The notes under the pieces were generated by a model. The model made no database searches and was not told the DNA's origin. It saw nothing but the letters and a program-made list of their open reading frames with translations. From positions 1,003,693 through 1,067,692 of the forward strand of contig VZTG01006780.1 in the NCBI GenBank assembly GCA_013397845.1: a DNA stretch of 64,000 nucleotides. The letters run 5' to 3'. Both the position numbers and the translations under genes were made by a program. This DNA is from Melanocharis versteri (lineage: Eukaryota > Chordata > Aves > Passeriformes > Melanocharitidae). Positions 25,315 through 37,549 of the stretch are shown here, piece after piece; position 1 is the stretch's first letter, and each line of letters opens with the position of its first letter.

Positions 25315-25480
25315 GAAACAGTGACAAATGATGAGGAAAAAGCTGAGGTACTTAATGCCTTCTTTGCCTCAGTCTTTGATAGCAAGACCAGTTGTTCTTT
25401 GGGTACCCTGAAGAACAGGATGAATCTTGAAGACGTAGATGGGGAACAGAATGAAGCCCCTCTAATCCAAGTGAAAATGG
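25315..25480 (+). mobile_element. CR1 ORF2 internal fragment
   Basis: One frame reads TNDEEKAEVLNAFFASVFDS, the conserved CR1 segment just ahead of the reverse transcriptase domain, in which the EVLNAFFASVF core is characteristic. The nucleotide block ACTTAATGCCTTCTTTGCC with CTCAGTCTTTGATAGCAAG is the same region seen in degraded form near 19060 in the longer copy. No 3' terminus is attached, so this is an isolated internal piece about 165 bp long with approximate edges. Confidence 0.85.
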
Positions 25481-27130
25481 TAAGACAGTTTTCCAGGAAG
25501 GTGTGGCAAAATAATCTGGCATTTTCATTTTAGTTTCAAGACGAGTTCTGGCATTCACGAAATACTTTGGTCAAGAATAGGTATTTGTTTTTCTTGATAC
25601 AAGTATCTTTGGGTGTTTTTCCTCATACATGTTCCCTTTGTTTGAGTTATTTCATGGCTTTGACATGTATGTTTGAAGTTTTTAAGTAGCAACCTGTGTT
25701 TAAACTCAAAGATTAATTTAACACTTCCAAGTAGCTTTAATGAGTTTATGAGGGTATTTAATTATTAGGCTTTTTAAAGCAAAGGCGATATATTTCTGTT
25801 GTATTTCCTCTAAAACTAATAGCTGAAAAATGAAAAATATTATTAAAAGATAATTCTAGTTTTAAAAAGTATTATATAGTACCACAAAGGCCACTATACA
25901 TTCTGTTTTCCTTTTTATGGTCTCGTCTTAGTTTATCTATACTAAAAATACGTAATTTGTGATCTTTAGGATCTTATTTGTTTGCTTATTTTTGTGATTG
26001 ACAGGGTTGATGACAGCGTATTCTCTGAAGGGTTTTGTTTGTTGGAATCTTCTCTAGGCTATTGTTTGAACTAGATCAGGAACATATTGAAGTACATATT
26101 TGTTTTGCCTTGGTTTTGACAGGAGGTGGAGGAATGGATTATCACCTAAGAGCAACACATGGTATTAACTGTTGAGCGTAGGTACAGACCTTTCTTATTC
26201 AGAGGAAAAGAAGCATTTAAGTAGTCACACAGCATAGTAAACATTTAAAAAGAAATCCCATAGCTTTCCTAGTCTCCTGGGAAGGATAAGGGAAACTGAG
26301 GTAACTGATACTAGTGCTGTTGTACAGTGTCTCAACTGACTGACTTGGATACCAAAAAGATGTGTCTTGGGAGAAAAGAAAGGATTGATGATACTTCAGG
26401 AAGATACTGAGGAGAAGGAAAAATACTGAGATAAAGGAAGTGACAGTAGAGGAGCAATAGTGATATCAAAGAGGACAAAACATTCAGAGAGGGAATGAAT
26501 AGTAAAATGGCAGGATTAAACAGAACCCAAAGTGAGTATTTCTAGATAAGAAGGCTACAGCAAAGACATGGTTTTAAAGTCAGATGAAATTAAATGCTGT
26601 GTTAGAAAGCTGGACTTTTGTCAGACTAGTAGACCTTGGAAAGGACAAGGAAAAGGATATTTATAAAAGAGGAAGAAATGGGCTTGGATGAAGACAATGA
26701 TATAGGATGTTTCTTTTCCTTTCATGATGGTTTAGGAGTCTGAACTTGCCAGGACCAAACAGATCACTCCTTGATAACAGGCTATTTTGAGCAAGGGTTT
26801 GGATTAATTCTGGTTTTTTTCTAGTGGTTTTAGGAGTCAGTGAGCAGAAACCAATTGTTTTGGGTGGAAAACAGAAAGGCGGCAGAGTGGGAACTTTTGA
26901 CTGGTGATTAGCAAAGCTGCTGGCTTTTGGCATCTCTGTGAGTGCCTACAAATTAAATAAATGGTTGACGACAACCATTACCATCCTAACTTTGCCTAGC
27001 ATCTTAGTTTACCTTGTTGGCCTTTTTTCATTCTGCCAAGCTATGCCTGAGTCAGGGCTGTCTGTGAGCACTCTCATCCCAGACCAAAGCGTGTCATGAG
27101 CCTAACACACATCGCTTGTATGCTTTGTGC

Positions 27131-27370
27131 TCCTTGAATGGAAGATGATATACATATGGATTGAGATGGAAAATATTGCATGAATTGGGTATGATTTGGT
27201 TAATGCGTGGTGCCTCGTATATGGAAATAGAGAAAAGGGGAAGCGAAGAAGCACACTGGAATGCACTGGAAAAAATATGGATGGGAACCACATCATGAGA
27301 GGCAAAGAATTCCTGGTGTTATGCACCAAACATGGCATGCAGATGAGATGTACACTATCCTTGAATGGAA
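27131..27370. repeat. 13-bp direct repeats bounding a 214-bp segment
   Basis: TCCTTGAATGGAA occurs exactly at 27131-27143 and again at 27358-27370. The intervening 214 bp has a somewhat different composition from its flanks. The arrangement resembles a target-site duplication, but no poly-A tail or known element is seen inside. Confidence 0.5.
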
Positions 27371-28462
27371 AGAAAAACTATACCCATAATATTTGTTTTT
27401 GAAATATAAATATGCATTAAAAAATCTTCTCAGTGAAATAGGGACATCCTGGTTAATGGCGCTATATGCTGAAATAGCAATTCATGAGACTTTGGCATTG
27501 GGTTTTTTTGCTCGAGACTTGGCATTTTTTTTTATCCTCATGTACATTCCTTAAGTTTAGAAAAGCTAGCTGAGCGTATTCTGTAGAATATTATTTAAAA
27601 TCAGTCACAAAATGAATTGCCCTAGGTAAGGATATTTTTCTTAAAGGGTCATATATAAAGTTGACATAAATAGCTGAGACCTTTTGTAAACAATTCATAA
27701 TTTGTTGACAAATATGCAGTCAGTTGTAAAAGTTATTTAGGTTATTAAGAAAACAATATTTATTTGATAATGATCTGTATTTTGGGGAAAAATAATCTAT
27801 GTATTTTGCTGGTAAGTAGTTGAGTGCATATGAGGAAGGAGAGGGAATGCCATTCAAGTAGTTTATATGTCAAATGTGTAACTTCTTTTGTGATCTAATA
27901 TGAGCTTTCTAGGAGTCAGAAACATAGCAAATGTGATTGTTCCTTTCTAAATTTGGATTTTGAAATAAATCTGTGGTTTCTATAATGCAAATATGCTGCA
28001 AAAAAGAGGGAGATATGCACTGACAGCAAGTAAAAACACAGTTCCAGAAATGTGTGGTCTGTATAAATGATATACAGTTTGTTGGCTGACCCGAAACTTT
28101 GTGCTAAATCAAAGCCAATAATGAAATTCAGAGGCAGATTTTTACAATGCCTACACTGCATTACTATGCCTGTGTGTGAACACTTTGGATCAGTTAATTA
28201 TACCCTCCTATTTGAACGTTTTCATTTACATAAGGAGCAGAACTTGATAAATCAAATATAAAATTCAGTGTCTGATTTATTGGATGGGGTGTTATGTAAT
28301 CAGAATTTTAAAAGCAAAAGTTAAAACAAAATTGGCCCTATAAAAGCAAACCATTCCAGATGAATATGAATTTAAAATTAACACTCCCCATGCTTCCCAA
28401 AAGTGGAGACCACAGTTATGTTTTTCATGGTTCCTAATTGTGCTATTTCTTAGTGTGCTCAG

Positions 28463-28499
28463 AGATCTATTTAAAAGATCTATTTAAAGATCTATTAAA
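28463..28499. repeat. Triple tandem repeat, unit AGATCTATTTAAA
   Basis: AGATCTATTTAAA, AGATCTATTTAA and AGATCTATTAAA follow head to tail. Each unit carries an AGATCT palindrome. It is a very short minisatellite, probably from replication slippage. Confidence 0.85.
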
Positions 28500-28989
28500 T
28501 TACTGATTATTGAACATTTCAGAAAGTCACCTTAAAGCAAGACTTAGTTTTCAAAAATTTTTGCCTTTTAGCTGTTTATCATAAAGCAGTAAAATTAGGA
28601 AGATGATGGCATGCTTGTGGTGGCTTGCAGCTAAGAATCAAGAAAGGCTTCTAGGTGTTTTCTCTAATGTATCTCTAACATAAAGGAATACAAATCTGAA
28701 TCTGCATTCCTTAACCCCAGTCGTGATGATGACTTTGTCTGGAAAATGCATATACACAACAAGATGTCTTCTTTCCAATCTAGAAAAATGAGATCTTGCC
28801 TCTCTGACTCAGAATACTTGAAAGATGTGTTTCCACACTGTATTTTTGAAGACTTTTTTCTTTTTTTTCTGTTTAAAATGAAAATATATAGCATATTTTC
28901 TCAGCAGGACAACTCCAGAAAGTTCTCAGACATGTGCTTTAACTTAGTAAACTAAAGCAAACTGTAGAGCAGTGATAATGCTATCTTAT

Positions 28990-29040
28990 TGTTTGGGGTG
29001 GGTTTGGTTGGGTTTGTGTTTCGTTGTTTGTTGTTTTTTC
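28990..29040. repeat. T/G-rich low-complexity tract
   Basis: GTTTGGGGTGGGTTTGGTTG continues into GGGTTTGTGTTTCG and GTTGTTTGTTGTTTTTTC. No A is present over roughly 50 bases on the + strand. Confidence 0.75.
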
Positions 29041-32000
29041 ATTTGAGGAGGAAGCAGAAGGAGGTGTTCCATAAAGTTGACATAAAGCTTCAACAAAATT
29101 ATTTTCTATTATAGCCCTCTTAAGTCTCATTGAGAACAAGTGTTTGAGCTTAACAGCAATTTGTTTCTAGATGGATATCAAATGATCACTGAACAGATGG
29201 CAGTGACATTTTATTGCTATCAAGTTGTGCCAAATTTGAGTGGACTGATGAAAAATGAAGAACAATATTCTGCTAACAACTCCCTCGCTCCAGCTACTGT
29301 TCTTCTGTTTATACCTAGAATTATGTGAAAAGACTTTATTCATCAGAAAAAGAGCTGTTACTCTACAAAGCTGTGGAACAACCAGTGGCTGTCTCAGAGA
29401 GGCACTTGTTTGCCCAAACTGAATTGTTCAGTGCCAGGTGGTCCAGGCCCAACTGCATGTGCTTGGAAATGTCATGGTGGACACATGTTACCAAGTTATT
29501 TGGTAACTGCCAAAATATTTAATGTATATTGTTAATGTTATTAAGTCTGTTTTCCAAATTTACAGCGTAAAATTAAGAACAAAATTGTTTTTATGTGGTA
29601 AGACTGAATCAAATGTGTTATGGCCACCATAGATTTCAGCTTATTTTCTTTCTATATGGTACTCATTCTCTTTTGTTTCAGAGAGGGAGGATAGAAAAAA
29701 AGTGAAATTTCTGTTCTCAAAATATACCTTTTAAAAAACATCTTGATCAGCGATGTGAAGTGACACTTTATAGCTCTACAGTCATGCAGAAGTACCTGAG
29801 AATTTACTTGCTAACATCTGAAACTGCAGATCCTCAGTCAGCTTGAAGCTAAGGTTCAAAAACTGGCCAGTAATATTATCAGTTTGTGCTATCTCACAAT
29901 TCCTGCCGGTTGACAAAGAATCAAGGTCAAACTAAACCCGTTTCCATAAAAAACAATGAAGACTCATGCTCATGTTTCCTTTTTATTTAAAACTTATTTT
30001 ACTTTAATCAACTGCTTCCTTCATTAATACTAAAAATAATTCAGAACTGTGATATCAGACCCGCTCTACTGCCAAATGACATGGCAGAAAACCTACTTCC
30101 TGTTTTACTTTCTTGAAAACATAAGAAAGAGAAATATTAGCTTTATTTTTTTTCCCTTAGGATGTGCTTCTGTACTTTCTTCTTAGTGAACAGTTAAGAC
30201 CTCTTAACTAGAATGTTTTGAGTTGTCATAGGCAGTGTTTCTCTGTTGTCGTAGACAGTGGTTTCGGGTGTTTTTTGTTGCTGTGAACTTTTGCAATGGG
30301 AGAGGTTGTTCAAATTCTCCTTTGCTTTAGCTATGAAGTGGACTCAAGCACTTTTTTTCCGCTAGAAATGAACTAACTTGAACTTCTAAAACTGTATTTA
30401 TCTGCTTTCTGATTCCCTCTTGGCCCAGGTGTTGCAACGTGTTAGAAAGACCAGTGTTAGCTTTGTGTGACCCTTTCTAATAGAAAGGTTCCAATAGAAA
30501 TTGAAGTCCCTTGGTAGACAAACTAAAGTATCATCATAGGTGTTGTTACAGGAAAACTCAATAAGAACATGGACATATCTTTAATATTGGGAGGGGGAAT
30601 ATGAGGGCATATATAAACAAAATGTGTGTTTAGCAAAGTTTCTCAAATATTATTTTAATCCTTGCAGTTTTCACTCAAATTTCTATATACAACGGGAAAT
30701 TGGATAAAATAGTATATGTAACAAAATATTGCAATTTTATACGTACTGAGTATTAGTGTCATATGCATATATTCCCTGGTACCAAAAGTTTTATGCAGTT
30801 GATGGAGGTTTGAAAGGTTATCTGTAATATATATATATTTTTTTTCATATGGTTTAAATGCAAAAATCTAGTTATTTTGAGCCAGCAAGGTCTGCTGCGA
30901 GTAAGTGTATGGAAACCTGCTGGATGACATACACATTTCTCATGAACATGAGCAGAGTGACAGTTTAACCTTTTGTCACTTATCATTTAGAGTCCTTACA
31001 TTTTATACCACTGAAACCCCTTTGGAATGCCGGTTCTCATTGGGTAATAAAAGTCTTATTGATGGTAATGTGTCAAAACAGAAGATTTTTGGAATGAAAA
31101 AGGGAGTTTTCAAGCTGGTGTGTACCCGTGACTAAAATCCATGCATGCCTTTGTCTCATTCGCCAATGGATGTACTAAGTGTGCCTTTGCTTTAGGGAGG
31201 CTCCCTCTTTGTATTTCAAAAAATTAGATGCCTTTAAGAGCTGTACACATTGGAGCAAGTATTTCTGGTAGAAATTGTAATTCTTTACAGTTAATATTGT
31301 TTGCTGTTTGGAGGAGTTTGGTGATCTCTGGAGGTGAGCCCAGTGTATGGGTTGGTAAGGTCATACCACAGAATCTGAGTGCTTAGGTCTGACCTCCCCA
31401 ATGGGAGCGTGGCAGACAATCTGTGCTCCTGCCTGAACAGCGTTTTTACTGTGAAATGCAGTTATAATAGAAATATGTAAAAGAACTTTCTTGTTCTGGC
31501 TAAAAATGGCTTTGTACATTTCAAAAGCTTTCTTGAGTAGTGTCAGCATCTGAAACTTCTTTCGTGGAATGGGCGGCCTCAGCTGTTTAATAGATGTATT
31601 GTTTTATCGTTTCACTGAGTGGATTAAAAAGCTTTATTTTGGGCCTCTCTGTACTAGACGTATGAAAAGTGGAATTGCCTCATGAATTTTTGTGACATAC
31701 TGACTCTGAAAAGCCGAGGCTTGCAATCTTGTTCTCTCTTTCTGAACAATATCTCCTTTTGCAGTACTTGACTCCTTATTCAACTTCAGTGCAGCTTCTG
31801 AACCTGCTTCCAAATTTCTACCTTAGAATGTGAAGTAATAGTCAAAATGTTAGCACACCTCTACTTTCCTATCAACTTCTAATTAAAACCCATTTCTTCA
31901 GATCGCCAGGGAGGTGCCAACTCCAGTATTCCTATTTTTTTCCAGAATACTCAAAAGCAATTGTATGCACTATGTGGGAACAGCCTTACATACATATCCC

Positions 32001-35000
32001 AAAAGCATCTGAGATCATTTCTGTAGAAAACATAGTGCTAGTGCATTCAGTCAGAAATTTATCTGAGCATATTTTTAAGTTAGCAATCTGTCTCCATTCA
32101 TGAAGTTTTAAATTTTGAAGATTGATAATTAAGATAATGATGTTACTCAACTACTTCTAATTTTTTCCATGCTATCATTCCATCTGTAGCAATTTGTTAT
32201 ATATTGTAAGGACAAAAATTCTTCTTTTTTTATGAAATGGACAAGATATTTCTTAATATTAAGCGGGTTGCTTCTTGTGGGTTTTTTCCTCCGGTTTTCT
32301 CTATGCCTGCTCTTGGGCAGAGTGCTTTTCAATTGGAATTTCAATTCTGTGCACTGAGCTAGAATTAGAAGAAATAATTTCTGATGTGACCAATTATGGG
32401 AAAAGGTGGAATATGTTCTTTTCTTTGTTTTAAAATAATGCAGTACTCTTCTAAATCACTGTGTTGCTTTTTGTTTCTGCCAGTATTTTATAAGAACTGC
32501 ATAAAAGGTTGCATTTGTAATATTTGTAAATGTTTATGAACAACTTGGAGGTAAAAAGTTTGTTTTGAAATGGAGCACGTTTATGTTCCTTTCTCAACAT
32601 ACGACATGAATGTGCTCCTTTCTGTATACTCTTCTGCTAGTCTGTTTACAGGTGCTGTGTTTCTCTTTCAGTGTTATTTGGATGCACATACAATTGGTTG
32701 TCCTTTTCGTTGTCTTTGAATAATGCAAACAGGCTGCACGAGTCCTGTCTTTATCTTTCTAAGCTTTGCCTCTGACAGTGCCTTGGTGCAACTGTTGTTT
32801 ACCAAGTGGATTGTGATAGTATTTGGCATCCCGTACAATGGGGTCATCGTATGAGGACACTGTTCCAACAGGGCAAAGGAATAGTCCCTGCCTTGTGGAT
32901 TATGCAATTTAAATGAGAATACATGCATTCGAGCAGGAAGGGGAAATTCAAGAATCAGTGGACTTCTGACAATTTCTGAGCCTGTAGACAGTACTGTTTC
33001 TACTGAGGTTTCAGATGTTGCCCAGCTTGCTTGAGAAGACCACTGAAAATTACTTCTTTTTTTGTTGCTTTTGAGTGGAACTTGCTTCAATATGGTGTTT
33101 CTGTATTATAACTGAAAATGAGTCATCTTTACCCTTTCGGAATAATTCATGCTTTGTCTAATGTGAACTCCCCTACTGAATAGGTTCTACTGGCTGAGGA
33201 AAAGTACATATCATGCAAACAAATTTTTGCTCCATTCTTTCTAAGATCTTGAACTACACTGAGTATATTAAGTATTATGCAAAATCTATTTGTGTTTATC
33301 TGCTGACTGATATTTCTTTGTATGAATCTTGTTTATGGCATACCTGTATCATTATGTGTTGGAGACTCTTCATTCTCAAAGATAAAACTAGAATTTAAAT
33401 TCTCCCTTGAAAGTAAAACGCCTGTCATTGAACAGCAGCAAACAGATGCGGAATTCAAAGTTCTGTTGCATATCTGTCCCAGTATTTATGTGCATCTGCC
33501 ATTTTCTTTGTTGGAGAAGGGAACCATGTTTGAAGAACAGAGTATGGTTCTTTATTCTTATTTCTTTTTTACCCAAAATCTTGCACCAGTCCAAAACTAG
33601 TGCAATTACACTGTTTTGATAAGAAAAGCGATGGTCTTATACCAACACTGAGAATCATGTAGGCTGTTGTCACTCTTAGCTGTAGCGCCTTCCCTCCCAC
33701 TCCGCATGATTGTTTGTGGATACATTTCTGTAACTACGTGATTTCAACAAAGGAGTTTTTCAGTTTCTACTCTGAAATTTCTCTCACAGAGACTATAAAT
33801 GTAAAGAAATACAGCATAGCGAAGGAAGTGTGCAACAAATATTTGCTACACAGCAGCTCATCTGTATTTCCATTTGTCAAATGAGGGTCTTCCCATCGTT
33901 CTTCTGCCTCTTTTCCATGTCTGCATATTAATCAAGTATCTGAAATATGCATATGTGAAGTAACCATTTATACTGTAGCAGTTATAGTTTTAGATGTAAA
34001 TTTGATGTACAATAATTTGAAGCATATTTTTTTCATGAGCTCTGCTCATAATTTGTTCATTGTATTATTTCCAATCCATTTTCCACAGCTGCAATCTGAA
34101 TAAGTGGCTCAATTATAGTTTAGTGTTATTCTTTAATATTCACTGAGTCCTATGGAAAACTTTGAAAGAAATATTCTATTTAAAGACAATTATGCTTAAA
34201 TATCATCGTTTTCTAAAGACATTTGCATGAAAAAAAAGGCAAAACCATGAAGAACTAATTTTTCTTTTTCATACTACTATCTGCAGTAATAGTTCTCCTA
34301 TGTGACATCATAATCAACTGTCATCACAGTTTAGTGTGATCAGAATTCTCTGACTTGAACATACAAATAGCTTTGCTTGAAAACCAGACAAAGCTGTCAG
34401 TTTGCTTCTGAAAATTGGATAGTTCTTTTAGGAACCATTAATAATGTTAAGAAATCATTAAGAAATAGATGCTGTTAGTAGATATATTAAAATATGTAAT
34501 CTAAGAACACTTGCTAATATAGTCTGTTTAAAAAAAAAACCAAACAAGTTTGAACTTGAGTTAAAAAACTTTTTTCTATTATTTTGTAATTTTTCAAAAA
34601 TTACTGCTTCTTTTTCTAGTGGCAATCTTAGTTTTAGGAAATAGTACCTCGTGACAGATTTGTTCAGAACTTGTAAAAATACAGGCAGCTTAGAAACCAT
34701 GTTCATTTGTCCTTTGCACTCTTCTTTTTCATTACACTTCAAAGCATGTGCAGAATTTTCTTGCAAACTTTAGATTCCCATGAAGTGGCCATTGTGTAGC
34801 TGCTGCTCTGCTGCACTGGCCAAGTACGTAACACTGCTACCTCACTGTGTGTTTCTTTGAAGACTGGAAACTAACTGGAGTGAGACACAGAAAATGCTGT
34901 GTAGAACCAATTGAATGCAAATTAAATGTCTGATCTTCAGCTTTTGGCATATTATTACTGCCTATACTCCTGTTTTATCAAATTGCACTTCCCATTTTTT

Positions 35001-36867
35001 TAAGGTTAGTAGAGCTTGAGAGTCATGGTGTATAGAATTGTCATCTTGATAAATAGTAGAGATTAATGCTTTCATCCAAATTATGCATTCTTTTTAGGAT
35101 GATAACATTACATAATAATAGGGGCAGATTTCCAAAGTCTTGATCAACAAAATGATCACAGAAGGACTTCTTAAATAATTCATTTCCATCTATCAAGGCT
35201 GACATGAGGCAGCATTACCAAACAACCTCCTTTTGACAGGATAGTCCAATAGTACAGTTCTTATTCATTGCTCCGCTACTGGCACAGGAACATTTGTGGG
35301 CACGTATCCAGGTCCCCAGGAAACTTGGAATCATTCCATGTTAAAGAACTGTAACTGTAGCTAACAAACCAGCTGCTGTATTGAGCTCAGAAGGAAGTCT
35401 TTGTAGCTGTGTGGAAGGAACTTAAGTTATTTGCATAACATCCAGCAGTCTTAGTGGGAAGGGTTGGCAGGAGCACAACAGCAGGGTAGGCATCCAGCTT
35501 TTCTTTTTTGACCTTATCTGTCACTGATTCCGTTCTTCAATGCTAGGATGAGATGAAAAGAGAGGGGAGTGAAGAACTTGACCAAAAGAGCTGTACAGGT
35601 CTGAAGAGAAGAGTGCTAATGATCATACTGACATCGTTCTTTGTGGAAGTAATAGTTTATTAAATTCAACAACAAAAAAAATAGGTTTGTAATAAATAGT
35701 ATCAACATCGGTGCAATATTTATGAGTTGGTAAATTCTTATTGTGGAGAGAGAAAATCCTGAACAACAGATAACATGAGACTAAATGCTATCCATCAGCA
35801 TAAGTCAGCTGTCAGCCAGAACATGCTGTTGTTCTGAGTTACAGGAATTTACAGAAAGGGTCAGTCATGTTAAAAAGAGGCAGGTTTTTTTCAGTTAGGC
35901 CAATTTCAAATTAGGAAAAAAAAATGACAATATATCTGAAATATATTGCGTCACTTCTTCAAACCTTATGATTTCCAATAAAATATCAGTCTACCTTTCC
36001 AAACAGGCATTTCTTTAGTCTTCTGTCACACCAGTTTTGCACTTTAAAGAAAACAAATTCTCTATTTAAATACTCTCTTTTGCAATGTACCTCTGTTAAA
36101 ATACTCAGGCCATACTTCATCAAGTCTTTAAGCTACCACCACCACCAGAGAAAAAAAAAGTCTTGCTTTCCCATGGCCTTCAGGCTCTCTGCTGCCTTTC
36201 ACAAATACAGATGTTTGTGAGGCCAAACAGTAAATCACTTTGTGGATTTGGATTGAAAATAAGTGGGGTGGTAGTGTCCATCTGTTGCTCTTTCCTTCTG
36301 CCTCCCACCGCCTTGTCTCGAGTTTCATTTCAACCTTCATTATGCTCCTGGTCCAATTCACTAGTTTTGCACAAATGCTTATGATAGAAAAAGGGCTAAC
36401 ACAAGAGAAGAAAAGAATGGAATTTTTGCAAGATACCCTTTTCTTACCTTACATATTTTTTTTCCTATTTTTAGGAGATTAATTTTTATTTAAAAATGCA
36501 TATGACTTCTATGAATGGTTTTTATGTAGGAAAGGGCAGGAAGGCTAGAAGATGTAATTCACCATAATTTCAAAGAAAATTGAATTAACCTTTAATAAGA
36601 AGTTAAATATTTTTCCCAGTATGTGAAATTAAACTTACTGTGTTCCCACTCTTCTGTATTCTGGCAGAAAAGATGATTCTGGAATAGTGTAGTTTTCCTT
36701 CAGAGTTTTTATTTAGCAAGGATTTCTTCCACTTCTATGATTGTATAAAGAACAGTCTAAGAGATGATCAAAAAACTGTCAGCTGTTCATTTTAATTCAC
36801 ACAGAACTTTCTGGTATTTCAACTTTGCAATATTACTTGTGCTCCAAAAATGTTGAGCATATTGACA

Positions 36868-37549
36868 CATCTGAGAGCAGTCCTGCAAAGAAAGTCTTTG
36901 GGTTATTGGTGAAGGAAAAGCTGGACATGAGCCAGCAATTTGTGCTTGCAGCTCAGAAAGCCAAGCACATCCTGGGCTGCATCCAGAGCAGCGTGGGCAG
37001 CAGGTGAGGGAGGGGATTCTGCCCCTCTGCTCTTCTCTGCTCTGGTGAGACCCCGCCTGGAACACTGCATCCAGCTCTGGGGTCCCAGCACAGGAGGGAC
37101 ATGGACGTGTTGGAGTAGGTCCAGACGAGGCCATGAAGATGATCAGGGGAGTGAAACATCGCCGGTGTGGAAAGGCTGAGAGAGTTGGGTTCGTTCAACC
37201 TGGAGAAGAGATGGCTCTAAGGAAGCCAAATTGTGGCCCTCCAATACCTAAAGGGGGCCTACAAGAGAGTGGGAAAGGGACTTTTTACGGGGCATGTAGC
37301 GACTGGATGAGGATTAACCGTTTTAAACTGAAAGAGATTAGATATTAGGGAGAAATTCTTCACTCTGAGGGTGGTGAGGCACTGGAACAGGTTGCCCAGG
37401 GAAGCCCCATTCCTGGAAATGTTCAAGGCCAGGTTAGATGGGGCTCTGAGCAACCTGGTCTAGTGGAAGGTTTCCCTGTCCATGCCAGGGGAGTTGGAAC
37501 TATATGATCTTTGAGTTCCCTTGCAACCCAAACCATTCTATGATTCTCT
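36868..37549 (+). mobile_element. CR1 LINE 3' fragment, well preserved
   Basis: A sense-oriented avian CR1 fragment of about 680 bp. Landmarks in order are GGAAAAGCTGGACATGAGCC, CTGGGCTGCATCCAGAGCAG (about 36972), AACACTGCATCCAGCTCTGG, GGCTGAGAGAGTTGGGTTCG, GAGAAATTCTTCACTCTGAG, GGTGAGGCACTGGAACAGG, and the 3' terminus CCAACCC-like block reading TTGCAACCCAAACCATTC then TATGATTCT. It is 5' truncated. The 60- to 115-codon open frames on both strands here are fragments of this dead element. Confidence 0.95.

Larger units (their letters stand above)
25481..36867. other. Long gene-free stretch, probable upstream intron of SIPA1L2
   Basis: This stretch of more than 11 kb shows no exon, RNA gene or transposon that I can identify. 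It includes a purine-rich patch (about 26380-26690), a 214-bp segment bounded by 13-bp direct repeats (27131-27370), a 12-13 bp triple tandem repeat (28463-28499), a T/G-rich tract (28990-29040) and an octamer-like cluster near 33925-34140. Open frames of up to 138 codons (32674-33090, minus) have no recognisable similarity. Diverged repeats too old to recognise by eye may be present. Confidence 0.5.

Noticed and set aside
36787..37198. Several overlapping 60-115 codon frames on both strands
   Set aside because: All fall in the CR1 3' fragment at 36868-37549, whose GC-rich sequence is poor in stops.
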